The notes below the pieces were generated by a model that worked only from the letters and a program-made list of their open reading frames with translations, had not been told where the DNA came from and searched no databases. Below are positions 1 to 9,989 of a stretch of 49,150 nt of DNA, piece by piece. Position 1 is the stretch's first letter. Every line of letters begins with the position of its first letter. The translations under genes and the position numbers were made by a program. Source of the DNA: Fragilaria crotonensis (Eukaryota; Bacillariophyta; Fragilariophyceae; Fragilariales; Fragilariaceae); assembly GCA_022925895.1 (NCBI GenBank), contig JAKSYS010000484.1, forward strand, positions 1 to 49,150, given 5' to 3'.

Positions 1-865
1 GCTCCAAATGCAACAAAACTGTGGATGAAGTCGATGTTCATGACGGCTGATAGGTGGCCTGCTTTAATGTCATCAAATAAGATCCTCTACTGAGGTTTCT
101 TAAACTTCCCAACAAAAGAAGTTCAATTGGTAACACTGTCATGATCCGAAGACCATCATTGCGGGGTTTGTTGAAGCTGCGGTCTTGATGTGTCCTTCCA
201 CCAGTCCATCTGCAGAACACCCCATCAACATCTTCATCCACCAACATCATTGACAGAATGTTGAGGAAGGACTGGTATGGCGAACAAAATTGATTTCGAA
301 AAGTCTTTGACCAGCACCTGGTGCAATATGGTTCACCATTTTGGATGACAGTACCCACCAAAGGCTAAGTCTTGGAGTCAACTTCCGCGAATCTCCGCTT
401 GATAGGTCAACAAGGTATTTTGGTCGCCGCATCCTTGACTTTTTTGCCCGCCTTGGCTTGTCAGCAATAGCTTGTCTTAGGGCTCTTCTTGTCTCCACTT
501 GACTACTTGTACAGATTACTGCTGCGACAAGAAACTGCCGCCTTGATTTTTATTTGTCATTTTCTCTCAAAGAATTCCTCCAGACAATTTATTTCAAGGG
601 TTCCATCGTCACGGCAACACAAGTCAATACCATCCAGATCACTCATATCCTCGTCAATGATGCTTTGGAAGAAATAATGTTCCTGATGGTCTGATCCAAA
701 AGGGATAGCGCATGAATCTGCCTGGCATTCATTTTGGTGATGACAACAAGAGACAGCAGTGCTAGCAATGGAGCTGCAGGATGAATTGATGAATTGCAAA
801 AGGGATGTGTGCAAGTGCTGGGATGAGTGTGATCCGACATTATTGATAGTGACCCTGTAGCCCAT
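1..865 (-). pseudogene. PIF/Harbinger-type transposase, N-terminal part, frame-broken, runs off window start
   Basis: Conceptual translation on the minus strand gives pieces in different frames that follow the N-terminal layout of Harbinger transposases. There is an acidic stretch (about 557-700), a basic KPRRAKKSRMRRPKYL segment, then a D-x-x-x-G-x-x-R-K-L-T-P block followed by LWW (about 360-450). A basic/aromatic piece with NQFCSPYQSFLNIL follows near 250-300, and PIELLLLGSLR near 110-150. The next piece, in another frame, continues to base 1. The catalytic core would lie beyond the window. At least two frame changes are needed, so I call it a pseudogene, though single-base assembly errors occur elsewhere in this window. 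Family assignment rests on the LTP...LWW and PIELLLLGSLR blocks only. Confidence 0.5.
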
Positions 866-870
866 AGGTG

Positions 871-1045
871 AGGCCCATTTGTGAATATTATTTCCGGGAT
901 ATTTGCAAATTGGACGGGCCCGTTTGTGAACATTACTAAGGAGCCTGGTGTCACAAATTGGACAGGACAGTTTGTTTGCGATTGTGCCATATAAGCACGG
1001 ATTTTGGGATATTTTTGCAAATTGGGGACCCCCGTTTATTGCGTA
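871..1045. repeat. Three imperfect copies of a CAAATTGG...GTTTGT motif
   Basis: Copies of CAAATTGG followed about ten bases later by (C/A)GTTT(G/A)T start near 906, 954 and 1018. Spacing is irregular (about 48 and 64 bp). The repeats lie between the Harbinger fragment and the inverted-repeat element and could be subterminal sequence of either. No function is evident. Confidence 0.3.
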
Positions 1046-1110
1046 CCATTTTGTGAACTCGTAAAAGTGAAAAGTAGTAGTATCGTCCTAAGGACCATTT
1101 TTGGGTTTTG

Positions 1111-1344
1111 GGGGGAATCACAATTAACGCCTTCTTTTATTAAAGATTTTTCAAAATAGTTTAATGACTTACTATACTAGAATGTCACTTTTTACTATTT
1201 AGTCCAGATACACTTACAGTTTAGTCCATTTCTTTTGTCCACACTTTACAATTTAGTCCATAGCTATTGCTTACTAAAGCACCCGCATTCCAATTTTCAC
1301 GCCTGCAATCTTCACTTCCCATGAAATGAATGGTACCTCATCCT
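1111..1344. repeat. Left terminal inverted repeat of the 1110-2270 element
   Basis: Pairs in inverted orientation with 2024-2270. The best-conserved parts are the TTTACTATTTAGT segment, the TTTTGTCCACACTT segment and the CCAATTTTCACGCCT segment. Confidence 0.65.
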
Positions 1345-2023
1345 GCAAATGGTTCACCACCAGGTACTGTACATGACAATGACAACAACAAGTCAATTAG
1401 TAAAGTGGTGAGGTTGATGATGTAGTCAAGAAGAGCAGTAATGAGAAATTTTTTTTAACCAAGACATGCAACATCACGTGCTGGCGGTTGATGACAACTC
1501 CAAAACGGGGATCTCCAGGAAAGAACTGAATCTTTGGAGTTCGCGCATGACAAGAAGGCTTTTTTGAAGACAAAATTGTATTGCTTCTTTGTATGGGAAT
1601 TTAGGTATGCTTGTGACAACCAATGCCAAGCTTGGTTTAAGGGGAGCAAGTGCTGACAGATGATAGTGCAAAATTTTTCCCATTCTCTGTGTTCTCTGCA
1701 GTTGCTTTGGTATGAAAAATGGTGTTAAATACCAAACATTGGAAATAATGAAGTCAACTCTACTGTGTATGAGGCAGTACATGGAACACTGTTGTCATAT
1801 GCACCGGAACTTTGTTGGTAGCAGCACAATGACATCTTGGATGAAAAGCCATTCTTACTGCGGCGACAGACCTCAAGTTCAAAAAAAAATGACCACAGTC
1901 AATAGTGTTCATCAATGGAAAGTTGTGAATAATTCAACTGAGATGTGAACACATTGGAAATGAAACTTTGACAAAAATGTCATGGCAATGTGGTATACCC
2001 ATGCTCATTTTGATGTCTTCTAC

Positions 2024-2270
2024 CGGACGGGGTACCATTCACTTCATGGGAATTGAAGATTGTAGGCGTGAAAATTGGAGTGTGGGTGTTTTAGTAAGCA
2101 ATACTTGTATGGACTACAGGGTCAAGTGTGGACAAAAAAAAGGGACTTAATTATAAGTGCAAATGTATTTGTACTAAATAGTAAAAAGCAACATTCTAAT
2201 ATTGTACGTCATCTTGTATTAGCTACCTTGAACAATCTTAAATGAAAGGACTACTAATTGTAATTTCCCC
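2024..2270. repeat. Right terminal inverted repeat of the 1110-2270 element
   Basis: Reverse complement matches 1111-1344 with scattered differences. The outer end reads TAATTTCCCC on the plus strand. Confidence 0.65.
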
Positions 2271-2678
2271 TTTTTTTGGCAAAACAGACACTGGTTTCTG
2301 TTTTGCGGGAGACCGGCCTAAACTGGAGTTCCGGTACCGTACTCCAGTACATAGTACTCGGAGTACGCTACTACTCGTTTCCAGTATCTTTGCATCTACT
2401 GTATTGGTACTCGGAGTGCATTAGTGTTGTGGATTCGTTGCATTAGTGTTGTGGATTCTTTGAGTCGGAGGCAACTTCTGGCCGTTTCTCAATCAAGATG
2501 CTCGTGGAGTCGGAGAGGACTCTCAGGTCCGGCACAGTCAGGAGGGCGGAGACCGGAGTTGGGGGCGTACTCAAGTTGGATTAGGTGATTCATCCACGGA
2601 TCCACGTGTCGACGCACCGACAGATCCCTTTGGGAGTTGCGAGTCACTCTTCCGATCGATCATCGCCGTGTTGGGACC
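2271..2678 (+). promoter_or_regulatory. Upstream region of the helicase gene
   Basis: About 400 bp separating the inverted-repeat element from the helicase ATG. It holds a GTAC-rich cluster (2330-2420), a 22-bp tandem duplication of GCATTAGTGTTGTGGATTC (2418-2461), and then GC-richer sequence up to the start codon. No TATA box stands out. The transposon ending at 2270 limits how far the native promoter can extend. Confidence 0.4.
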
Positions 2679-5600
2679 ATGACAACAGCAGCAGCAGCAG
2701 CAGCAGCAACGGGAAACGCACCTCCTCCTCCTCGCATCTCTGATCGAGTGTTGAAAAGGATATACGAAACGATTGCAGTATCACCAGTGACCATCATTGT
2801 TGGCCCCACCGGTTGCGGAAAATCCACTCAAGTTCCATCCGCTCTGCTGGTTCCATACCGCAATGGTCCCATTGTCTGCACTCAACCACGACGATTGGCA
2901 GTGGTGGCTGTCGCAAGTAGAGTCGCTCATGAGCGCGGGGTTATCCTTGGAGGGGAGGACGTGGGATATCATGTGGGACAGTCCAACCACTCCTTGTCAT
3001 CAACCAAACTGGTTTTCACCACCGCTGGAATCTTGTTGGAGGAGCTCCGGGCCGGAGGTGTTTCGGCGTTGACAAAGTATAAGGTAGTTGTTATTGATGA
3101 ATGCCACGAACGATCACCTGAATCGGATTTGGTTCTGGCTATGGTGCGATCGATGCTCATAGCAAATCCAAACAAGGGTATCCGCATCGTTCTCATGTCC
3201 GCCACCTTCGATCATGCACGATACCAAAACTACTTTGGGGCTATTCCTGGATGTGATCGCATTGAAACGATCACGCTGGAGACGGCATCTTCCTTCGACA
3301 GTTTCCATGAGCGCGTCGAAACCTTCTACCTCGAAGACATCATCCCGATGCTTCCACCATCCATGCCGCTGGTTGCTCATTTGTTCACCATGAAACAAGA
3401 CCCCAATCTCGACCTTGCGGGGAGCGACAACGGAAAGACTCTGACAGGGGGCATGCTGCATCTTATCTTGGACTTGATCGTTCATCGTCATCAGCAGGAT
3501 CCCATTGACGGTGTCTTTGTCATTTTTGCCCCAACCTATCGTCACTTGGAACAGATTTACGAAATCCTTCGCTATGAAAGTCCGGTAGAGAACTGGAAAA
3601 TCGGTGTCCTTCATTCCTCTGTTGATATGGAGTATTGTTTGCGTTCTATGAGACCAGACATTCTGGAAGGCCCGGGTGTGCCACGTCGTAAGATTTTGGT
3701 GGCGAGTGCCATTGCTGATTCTTCAGTGACTATTCCAGGAGTGACTTGTGTGGTTGACTTGTGCCGATCGTTGGAAGTCAAATGGAGCGCAAAAGACAAG
3801 ATGCACATCCCCAAGACCGTATGGGCATCGCACTCCATTTGTGATCAAAGAAGAGGCCGGACTGGACGAACGTGTGCAGGAAAGGTGTTTCGACTGATCC
3901 CGAAAGGCTTTTATGTTTCGAAATTGGAACGCTGGGAGACACCCCAGTTATGCCTCTCTTCTTGTCGCGATGAGTTGCTCAAGGTCTTATGCACACCCAG
4001 CATACGAAGTCCAACTGAGCTTCTGCAGCAATGCCTTGATGCGCCACCACCATCGGTGGTTCACGAGGCCTTACAATACTTGAAGTCGATCGGAGCATGC
4101 TGCGAAGGCAAAAAACGTATATTACCCACAAAGTCTGGAGAGCTCATGGCGATGCTTCCATTTCAAGTGGAAGATAGTAGAGTAATTTTGTCGGGAGGGA
4201 GGCTGGGACTGATGCACGAGACACTTGCGTTACGAGCGATTCGCAGTCACAAACCGGCTCCCATCGCCCACCAATTTGGAGACAGCGCAAAAAATGAAGC
4301 GAATGCAGCGCGATTTTTCCCGGATGTCCAAGTTAATGACCCAGCATCATTGGCAATCGCCAATCTATCGGCGTTTCTGTACTGGGACGCCTTATGGAAT
4401 GGTAGTCGTACACGTGCTACTATCGAACAATTCGCACATGCAACTGGATGCAGGTCATACCTCCAGGAATCGTTGCTTAAATACTTGAATGGTTTGTCTG
4501 ATTCGAGGAAGGCGTGCTGCGATGTTTGGCGATGGACGCCTGAACTCGAGGACCAGCACATCAAGTTTTGTGAGTCTCACGCAATCAACCCTACAAGCGT
4601 AAGAGCCATCGCTGATCTGATCGACAGCACTTGGCACGCCTTCTACCTATCGAAGTTTGAGCCGGAGTGGTTACGCTGCACGCATCCGTCTCCTGTCTGG
4701 CGTTGTCATGAGAGATGGATCAATAAAGGGGGCAACAATGCGATGGATATGATTCATAACGTTTACGGACCCAGCAAAAGGCAGCACCTTGTTCAAGCTC
4801 TCTTAGCGCTATCAACAAATCAAATGGACGCTGCGTCTCATCACGCAATCAACTTCATTGGAAACGTTGAGATTGCTGCACATGCACCGACGCCTGTCGT
4901 GAAACCCGTCGCTTGCATTCACTTCTTGCTGGGAAACTGCGTTTACGGAGATCGTTGTCGGCACTCCCATTCTCCGTTTGCCATGCCACCCCTATGCCGA
5001 TTTTTTCAGTCAGGACTTTGCACGAAGGGACCGAAGTGCGTATATTCCCACGAGAATGACAAGTCACTGACATTTAAGCTATCAGGAATGGACAATGATT
5101 TCCTAGCTGCCGGAATCCCTTTGTTGCCTGAGTTCTCGTTGGACGGCGGGAGCTTGCAATGGTTCTCCGACCATAGACGGAAGCTGCTACTGCTTGGTGA
5201 AGGTAGCTTTGAGTTTACTCGATCCCTAACGAAGCTTCGACTTAGGCCAGCCTTTGCATCATCATTGGAGGACGACGTGGGCGACTTGTACCAAATTGGA
5301 ACTACTGACATTCTAAGCGTTGATGTTTCTAGGGTGCATCAAAACGAAGAAGTTCGTGAGCTTGTTTCGCGTGGATTGCTCGAACATTTCTCCTGGAATT
5401 TCCCCTTCACCGGAATCGAAGAGAACACTGACGTGCACGAGTCCTTGATATTGGGAACATTTCAAAGTCTCACATTACTCCTTATTGAAAGCGTTGGGCG
5501 CGTTGCCAAATTCAGACTCGCGCTCACCTTACAGGGAGACCAGTTCTCTCGGTGGATGGTCATGCGATCGGCTATTCGAACTGGATGGCACCTCGAACGT

Positions 5601-5741
5601 TGGGGTCCGTTTCAGTCTTCAGACTATCCTGGCTATCAGCCTCGGCGAGCAAATCGAGATACATTCCCCGAATCCTCGTCTCGCTTTTATGTCTTCACCC
5701 GTGATCTGGCAGATTGTGAACTGCCGATTCGCAGTTTTTGA
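2679..5741 (+). CDS. DExH-box RNA helicase fused to two CCCH zinc fingers and a BMT5-like (DUF2431) domain
   Basis: This is a single-exon 1,020-residue protein. I start it at the ATG at 2679 (context GGACCATGA), because the open frame extends upstream only through a TTG. A short Ala/Pro-rich leader encoded partly by a CAG run comes first. Helicase motifs follow: Walker A GPTGCGKST (42-50), TQPRR (68-72), DECH (140-143), SAT (174-176), a degenerate motif V, and QRRGRTGR (390-397). Next is an HA2-like region to about residue 540. Two zinc fingers of the form C-x7-C-x5-C-x3-H sit at 746-764 and 773-791. The C-terminus (about 831-1006) starts LLLLGEGSFEF and contains WNFPFTG and DYPGYQPRR, the hallmarks of BMT5-like rRNA (uridine-N3) methyltransferase domains. 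An ATP-dependent RNA or rRNP remodelling role is inferred. The fusion is the unusual point. It converges on the LRR gene with 87 bp between stops. Confidence 0.9.
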   Translation: MTTAAAAAAATGNAPPPPRISDRVLKRIYETIAVSPVTIIVGPTGCGKSTQVPSALLVPYRNGPIVCTQPRRLAVVAVASRVAHERGVILGGEDVGYHVGQSNHSLSSTKLVFTTAGILLEELRAGGVSALTKYKVVVIDECHERSPESDLVLAMVRSMLIANPNKGIRIVLMSATFDHARYQNYFGAIPGCDRIETITLETASSFDSFHERVETFYLEDIIPMLPPSMPLVAHLFTMKQDPNLDLAGSDNGKTLTGGMLHLILDLIVHRHQQDPIDGVFVIFAPTYRHLEQIYEILRYESPVENWKIGVLHSSVDMEYCLRSMRPDILEGPGVPRRKILVASAIADSSVTIPGVTCVVDLCRSLEVKWSAKDKMHIPKTVWASHSICDQRRGRTGRTCAGKVFRLIPKGFYVSKLERWETPQLCLSSCRDELLKVLCTPSIRSPTELLQQCLDAPPPSVVHEALQYLKSIGACCEGKKRILPTKSGELMAMLPFQVEDSRVILSGGRLGLMHETLALRAIRSHKPAPIAHQFGDSAKNEANAARFFPDVQVNDPASLAIANLSAFLYWDALWNGSRTRATIEQFAHATGCRSYLQESLLKYLNGLSDSRKACCDVWRWTPELEDQHIKFCESHAINPTSVRAIADLIDSTWHAFYLSKFEPEWLRCTHPSPVWRCHERWINKGGNNAMDMIHNVYGPSKRQHLVQALLALSTNQMDAASHHAINFIGNVEIAAHAPTPVVKPVACIHFLLGNCVYGDRCRHSHSPFAMPPLCRFFQSGLCTKGPKCVYSHENDKSLTFKLSGMDNDFLAAGIPLLPEFSLDGGSLQWFSDHRRKLLLLGEGSFEFTRSLTKLRLRPAFASSLEDDVGDLYQIGTTDILSVDVSRVHQNEEVRELVSRGLLEHFSWNFPFTGIEENTDVHESLILGTFQSLTLLLIESVGRVAKFRLALTLQGDQFSRWMVMRSAIRTGWHLERWGPFQSSDYPGYQPRRANRDTFPESSSRFYVFTRDLADCELPIRSF
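2682..2709 (+). repeat. CAG/GCA trinucleotide run encoding poly-Ala
   Basis: A short microsatellite directly after the start codon encodes a run of alanines in the helicase leader. It is likely length-variable between strains. Confidence 0.7.
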
Positions 5742-5828
5742 CAGAAAATGTACCTAATTCATTTTTTCTACTTAAGCAACTCGACTTGGTGATGCTAGTC
5801 CAAACATAACGATCTTGTGTTGAAACAA

Positions 5829-8800
5829 TTACGTCGATCCACCACAAACCCCACTCGCGTCGCAACAAAAAGCACAGCAAGGACAAACAACCTCTTCACA
5901 GTCAGCGGAAATCAAAATGCTGGGATGAGCAGCGCACACCGAGGTCACGTTTCCTGTTAGGATGTTCCTGTCCATCCAAACCGTTTTCAAGTTCGGAAGA
6001 TTCGAGAGCGAAGAGGGGATTGTTCCCGAAAAGTGATTGACGCCGAGATTAATATCCTCCAGACGTTTCAGATTTCCAATCTCCGACGGAATGGTGCCAC
6101 GCATGACGTTGTCACTTAAGTCAAGTCGAGCGAGATAGCTGAGAGTCCCATGTTGAGATGGCAACGAGCCGGTGATCTCGTTTCCGTTCAGCCAAAGCAT
6201 ACTCATCTGCGTCAACATTCGCAGCTCTGATGGAATTTGACCGCTCAGACCATTTTCGGCTACGGTGGGATAGAGCACAATGAGAAAGGATATAAGACAG
6301 CGTAGGTTTTACACAGATCACGGTACTTACCGAGAGAGATAACGGAGACTTCACCGTCGTCTGAACAGCGAACTCCTTTAACTGTCGTTCCATATGGAAT
6401 GGCCCACAAGCATTCGTCGTCGTCGGACAAAAACGAAATTTGATCAAGCCAATTTTCACCGTCGGTTCCATAGTATAACGTAGCCAATGCGATTCTCTGA
6501 CGAGATGGAGGGTAGGTTTGCGCCATCGCCCATTCAAGCGCGTGATACAGGGGATCATCAGTACGGTTTGGTGCGTATAGGTTCATCGTGCTGGCAAACG
6601 CATCAATCTCAGACGAGGTCGACGATGATGGCAAGATATTTGGTGACGATGATCGCTGAGCTGGTGTCGACGACGGCGGCATGATGTTTGGAGACGATGA
6701 TCGCTGAGCAGGTGTCGATGACGATGGCAAGATATTTGGTGACGATGATCGCTGAGTAGGTGTCGGGTATTTCGTGCGAAAAAGAATGTTGCTGGAAACA
6801 GATGACGGATTCTCGCTGACTTCTTGAAATGGAACGGCGCTAGCGACATGCGAGGGCGTCGATGGTTTTGAGACTGGGCTGTTCGACTTGACCTGTGTGG
6901 GAAGCGTGCTGAACATATACGTCGGCGCTAGGGTGGGAGAAGATGACAGTCGGATAGTCGGCCTTTCAGATGGATGATTAGTAGGAATGTCACTGACAAC
7001 AAATGATGGCGGTAGGGTCGGTGTTTCCGTTGGTGTGATTGTTGGATCCAAGGAAGTTGTCGTAGATGGCGCGCGCGAGGGAGTCTCGCTTCGTGAGGGT
7101 GCAAGTGATGGAATCTGACTTGGCGAAATGGACGCTGACGGCGCCGACGACGTGGCCCCTGCGACCGCCGCTCTTGCGTCAACTGAGGCGGATGCATTAT
7201 TCGCTGCAATGCTTGAGCTGATTGCGACAATCAATAAGATTGCTACAAGCAGAATAGCACCGATCCAATATTTCTTTTTCTTGTTCAGTGAATTGCACCG
7301 AGATGTGGAGACTTTAGTAGGACTAATTCGCTTGCCCAGACGAAATGACCGACCCTCTGTCGTTCCGGAATCGTGTGCATTGACTGCCCTGGTGTTCGGT
7401 ATTTCATCAAAGTCTTCAGAACACATGCTCCCTAGTATTTCATCAAAGTCTTCAGAACACATGCTCCCTAGATGCTCAACCTCCACCGCCACCATGTTCT
7501 CTTCATCAGAGGTGCGACTGCGAGGAATGGACAACTCTTGGTCGTCATCGCTCTTGGAAGCATGATCTTTCTCTGTAGAGGTTTTGGACAGTGAACGTTG
7601 GAACAGAGCAGACAGCAAATGTGAGATGCTTCCTGGGCTTTTGATTGTTGGACTACGCGCGTTCTCGTTGCCGTGTATCGACAACGTAGAAATTTCATTT
7701 GTGATACCCGCGTTGGATCTGCTTCGTCTCTCGGGGTCTTCATTTGCAGATACGCAGTCGCTGAGTGCCGCTGCAACTGGCGAGTTCAATCTACTTGGTC
7801 CCACATCGCGGCCACCATCACCACTCACAGGTGTGCGTGGCAAAATAGAAGTTGATTCTTCGCCTTTTGGCTTACACATATCGAGTTCTTTTCCACAATC
7901 GGACACCCAAAACGTCCTGCTTTGCTGTTCGATACAGTTGGCTTCGATCGATCCGAGAGTGTCCGTCTGCGGTATTTCTCCTTTAGAAATAGTTGCAGCG
8001 ACGTCATTGCGGACTTCGTTTGTGGTATCCAAGTTTGAAGTATTTAGAACCACGCTCTCTGTTGTCGTTGAAGCGCTGTTGCCGAGGCCGCTTGACCTGG
8101 GTTGTTCCGCAGGCACTACTGTAGCAGGCAAACCGACGCTCAGGTCAGTCGTGACATCCAAATTCGACCTGCGTTGCCCCAAAGTTTCAGATGTTGGAGA
8201 ACTGACCTTCCTTAGTTCAGATTTACCTGTCCAGTTCGATATGGGTCTTAGCAAACTTCTTGGAGAATAGCGTGTTTTGGGTTCAGTTGTAATAGCACGA
8301 TCTTGTGCGTCGTCCATTGTACAATAGTATCTGTCCATGCTTGGTGTTTCTAGGTCGCCTGAAAAAGACATAAGATCACGAACAACTCCAGCTTTGGTTG
8401 CTGAGTTTGCGGATGCGACAGTTATCGGAGAAAGGACGGCATCATACTCCATACTCGTACTTTGTAAGTTTTCCGGAGTGTCTCCTCGTCTGTCAGATCG
8501 GGCAGCACTTGCGTGCGACGGCGTCTCGAGTCCTGCAAAAAGTGTGTCCGACGAGGGCTGGGTCGACGGGTGCGCGACATTCGGAGACAGCGATGGCAGC
8601 TGAAAAGGCTCGAGGCCTGAGATCTCAGACGTCGCAGTAGAATAGAAACTGTCATGGTTTTCGACAAGCGCACCACGCGAAGCTTCGTCATTGTCAAATG
8701 TTTCATACGTGTCACCTGCGCAAGGATTCTTAAAGGTTCGACGAGCATCGACGCCTGCGCAATTTACCATGTCGCGGATGGTCAGGACTACGCTATCCAC

Positions 8801-8851
8801 CTCGTCTGTGCTGTCGTGAGTATCAGGCGGACCATAAGCTGATTTCCTCAT
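5829..8851 (-). CDS. Single-pass membrane protein with Ser/Pro-rich stalk and leucine-rich-repeat ectodomain (two exons)
   Basis: The exons are 6331-8851 and 5829-6259, joined across a 71-nt intron to give 983 residues ending in TAA. Residues 1-525 are a polar, Ser/Thr-rich, probably disordered cytoplasmic region. A basic NKKKKYW segment precedes one hydrophobic span (about 528-550). A long extracellular Ser/Thr/Pro stalk with P-S-x-x-P spacing runs to about 750 and includes three 16-residue repeats. The ectodomain opens with an LRR cap (RQRIALATLYYGTDGENW, then a C-x-W-x..GVRC-like pair). About four plant-type LRRs follow (GxIPSEL / LDLSxN / LxxL), closed by a cysteine-rich tail (CEEVVCPCCAFCC). 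This is a receptor-like layout without a kinase, a large family in diatoms. A surface sensing or adhesion role is inferred, and the ligand is unknown. Splicing restores the LRR consensus exactly, which supports the model. Confidence 0.9.
6260..6330 (-). other. Intron of the LRR membrane-protein gene
   Basis: A phase-1 intron of 71 nt with donor GTAAGTACC and acceptor CACCGTAG on the minus strand. Removing it joins ...VSVISL to AENGLSGQIP, giving an unbroken leucine-rich repeat. Unspliced reading hits a stop soon after the donor. Confidence 0.9.
6621..6764 (-). repeat. Three tandem 48-bp units in the stalk of the LRR protein
   Basis: Three near-identical 48-bp units each encode 16 residues of the form TPAQRSSSPNILPSSS. 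They lie at the membrane-distal end of the Ser/Pro stalk. Length changes here would alter stalk length without breaking the frame. Confidence 0.85.
7399..7470 (-). repeat. Perfect 36-bp tandem duplication in the cytoplasmic region of the LRR protein
   Basis: Bases 7399-7434 and 7435-7470 are identical. Each copy encodes the acidic 12-residue unit LGSMCSEDFDEI. Perfect identity suggests a recent in-frame duplication. Confidence 0.9.
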
Positions 8852-9989
8852 GACTTTTCTTCTTTGCTAGAAGCTTCTAATCTCGACAAGAATGTGCAGC
8901 AGTAAACGTACTCCGGAATCCGGAGTTATGATGTTATTGAGTATCAACTGCAGGTAGTGTGGCGCTATTAGAATTAGGTTGAGTGATGACTGGAAATTGT
9001 GAACGCAAGCAAATTCGGCGACGGCTGCGTGGGGTCGGCAAGGAACACCCTTCCTTGCTCGGTACGGAAGGCAGCCTCGTTTCTTCGTTCTCTTGTATTT
9101 GAGTCGGCATGTTGGGATATAAGAAAATGACCGTTTCGCACTACAGTCACGTACAATCAGTATGGAATAGGAAGAGTGATAACGCGCACGCGCGCCTAAA
9201 ATTTTGAATTTTTAGTTCCACATAAACAAACGACACTACGACGTGGCCGTTTTATTCGGTTATTAGTTGTACAGGCCATGCATTCGGTGGTTTATTTCGT
9301 TTGCCAACGTGCCGCACATCATGCATGAATTCAACGCTTTATAAACATCCGTTAACAAAACCTCAAAGGGCCTTATATGATAAAGTGCCGTATCTACAAG
9401 TACGAGGTGTGTTATACTCTGAATTCCCATACTCTACCGGTACTAGTAGTAGAGAGAGCACTGCATATCTTACATGTGTATGGCTCTCCGAGCTCCGAGC
9501 TCCAATTACAGTATGACATACATGTATTTCGATAGTAAAGCCAAAAAATTCCACTCAAGTACCAGACCTATCATACAGTATATATAATGTACTCGAAAAC
9601 GAAAACTCATCAAAAATTCCTGTGTACGAGAATTCATAGGTACTGCTACTACTAGTACCGGTACTCCGCTAGTAATCAAAGTAATGCGTATGTACAGTAT
9701 GCATACAGAGTACACCGAGTATGACAGCATACTGTATCCGAATGCATTTCCAGGTATTGCTACAGGAAGTACGGTAGTGCGCTGCAGAGCTTGGTTTACA
9801 GTTTAGTACGCAACAAGGACGTGAACAAGAAGTCATCGGGTTATCGCCTCGTCGGAGCCGTTCGATGTCAACACTACAACATAACACTCCTGCTAATTAC
9901 GATATGTACAGGGAAGGAGGGGAATTCTGGGTAGCAGTCTGAGAACATTTAAGGTAAATCCTTTCCAAAACTTAAGGAACTTTCCCATC
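8852..9989. other. Gene-free stretch with GTAC-rich DNA
   Basis: Upstream of the LRR gene, with no supported gene. The first ~150 bp would hold the LRR promoter and contain a palindromic CTCCGGAATCCGGAG. From about 9380 to 9790 the sequence is dominated by GTAC, CTAGTAC and GGTACC palindromes. Short open frames here have no ATG context or recognisable domain. Confidence 0.4.

Larger units (their letters stand above)
1110..2270. mobile_element. Inverted-repeat element with ~230-bp degenerate terminal repeats
   Basis: Bases 1111-1344 and the reverse complement of 2024-2270 align along their length with scattered substitutions and small gaps. Shared landmarks are the outer GGGGAA..ACAATTA, the TTTTTACTATTTAGT block, CCAATTTTCACGCCT, and the inner GAATGGTACC. 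Similarity stops inside those points, leaving a core of about 680 bp with no recognisable coding sequence. Minus-strand open frames at 1455-1782 match no family I know. Long TIRs around a short core fit a Mutator-like or foldback non-autonomous element. I could not find a convincing target-site duplication in the G/T-rich flanks, so the superfamily is open. Confidence 0.65.

Noticed and set aside
2637..2678. Upstream extension of the helicase frame by 14 codons
   Set aside because: It begins at a TTG; the ATG at 2679 has good context and is the likely eukaryotic start.
7584..8270. 228-codon plus-strand open frame
   Set aside because: Antisense shadow of the LRR membrane-protein exon, whose splice structure and domains are clear.
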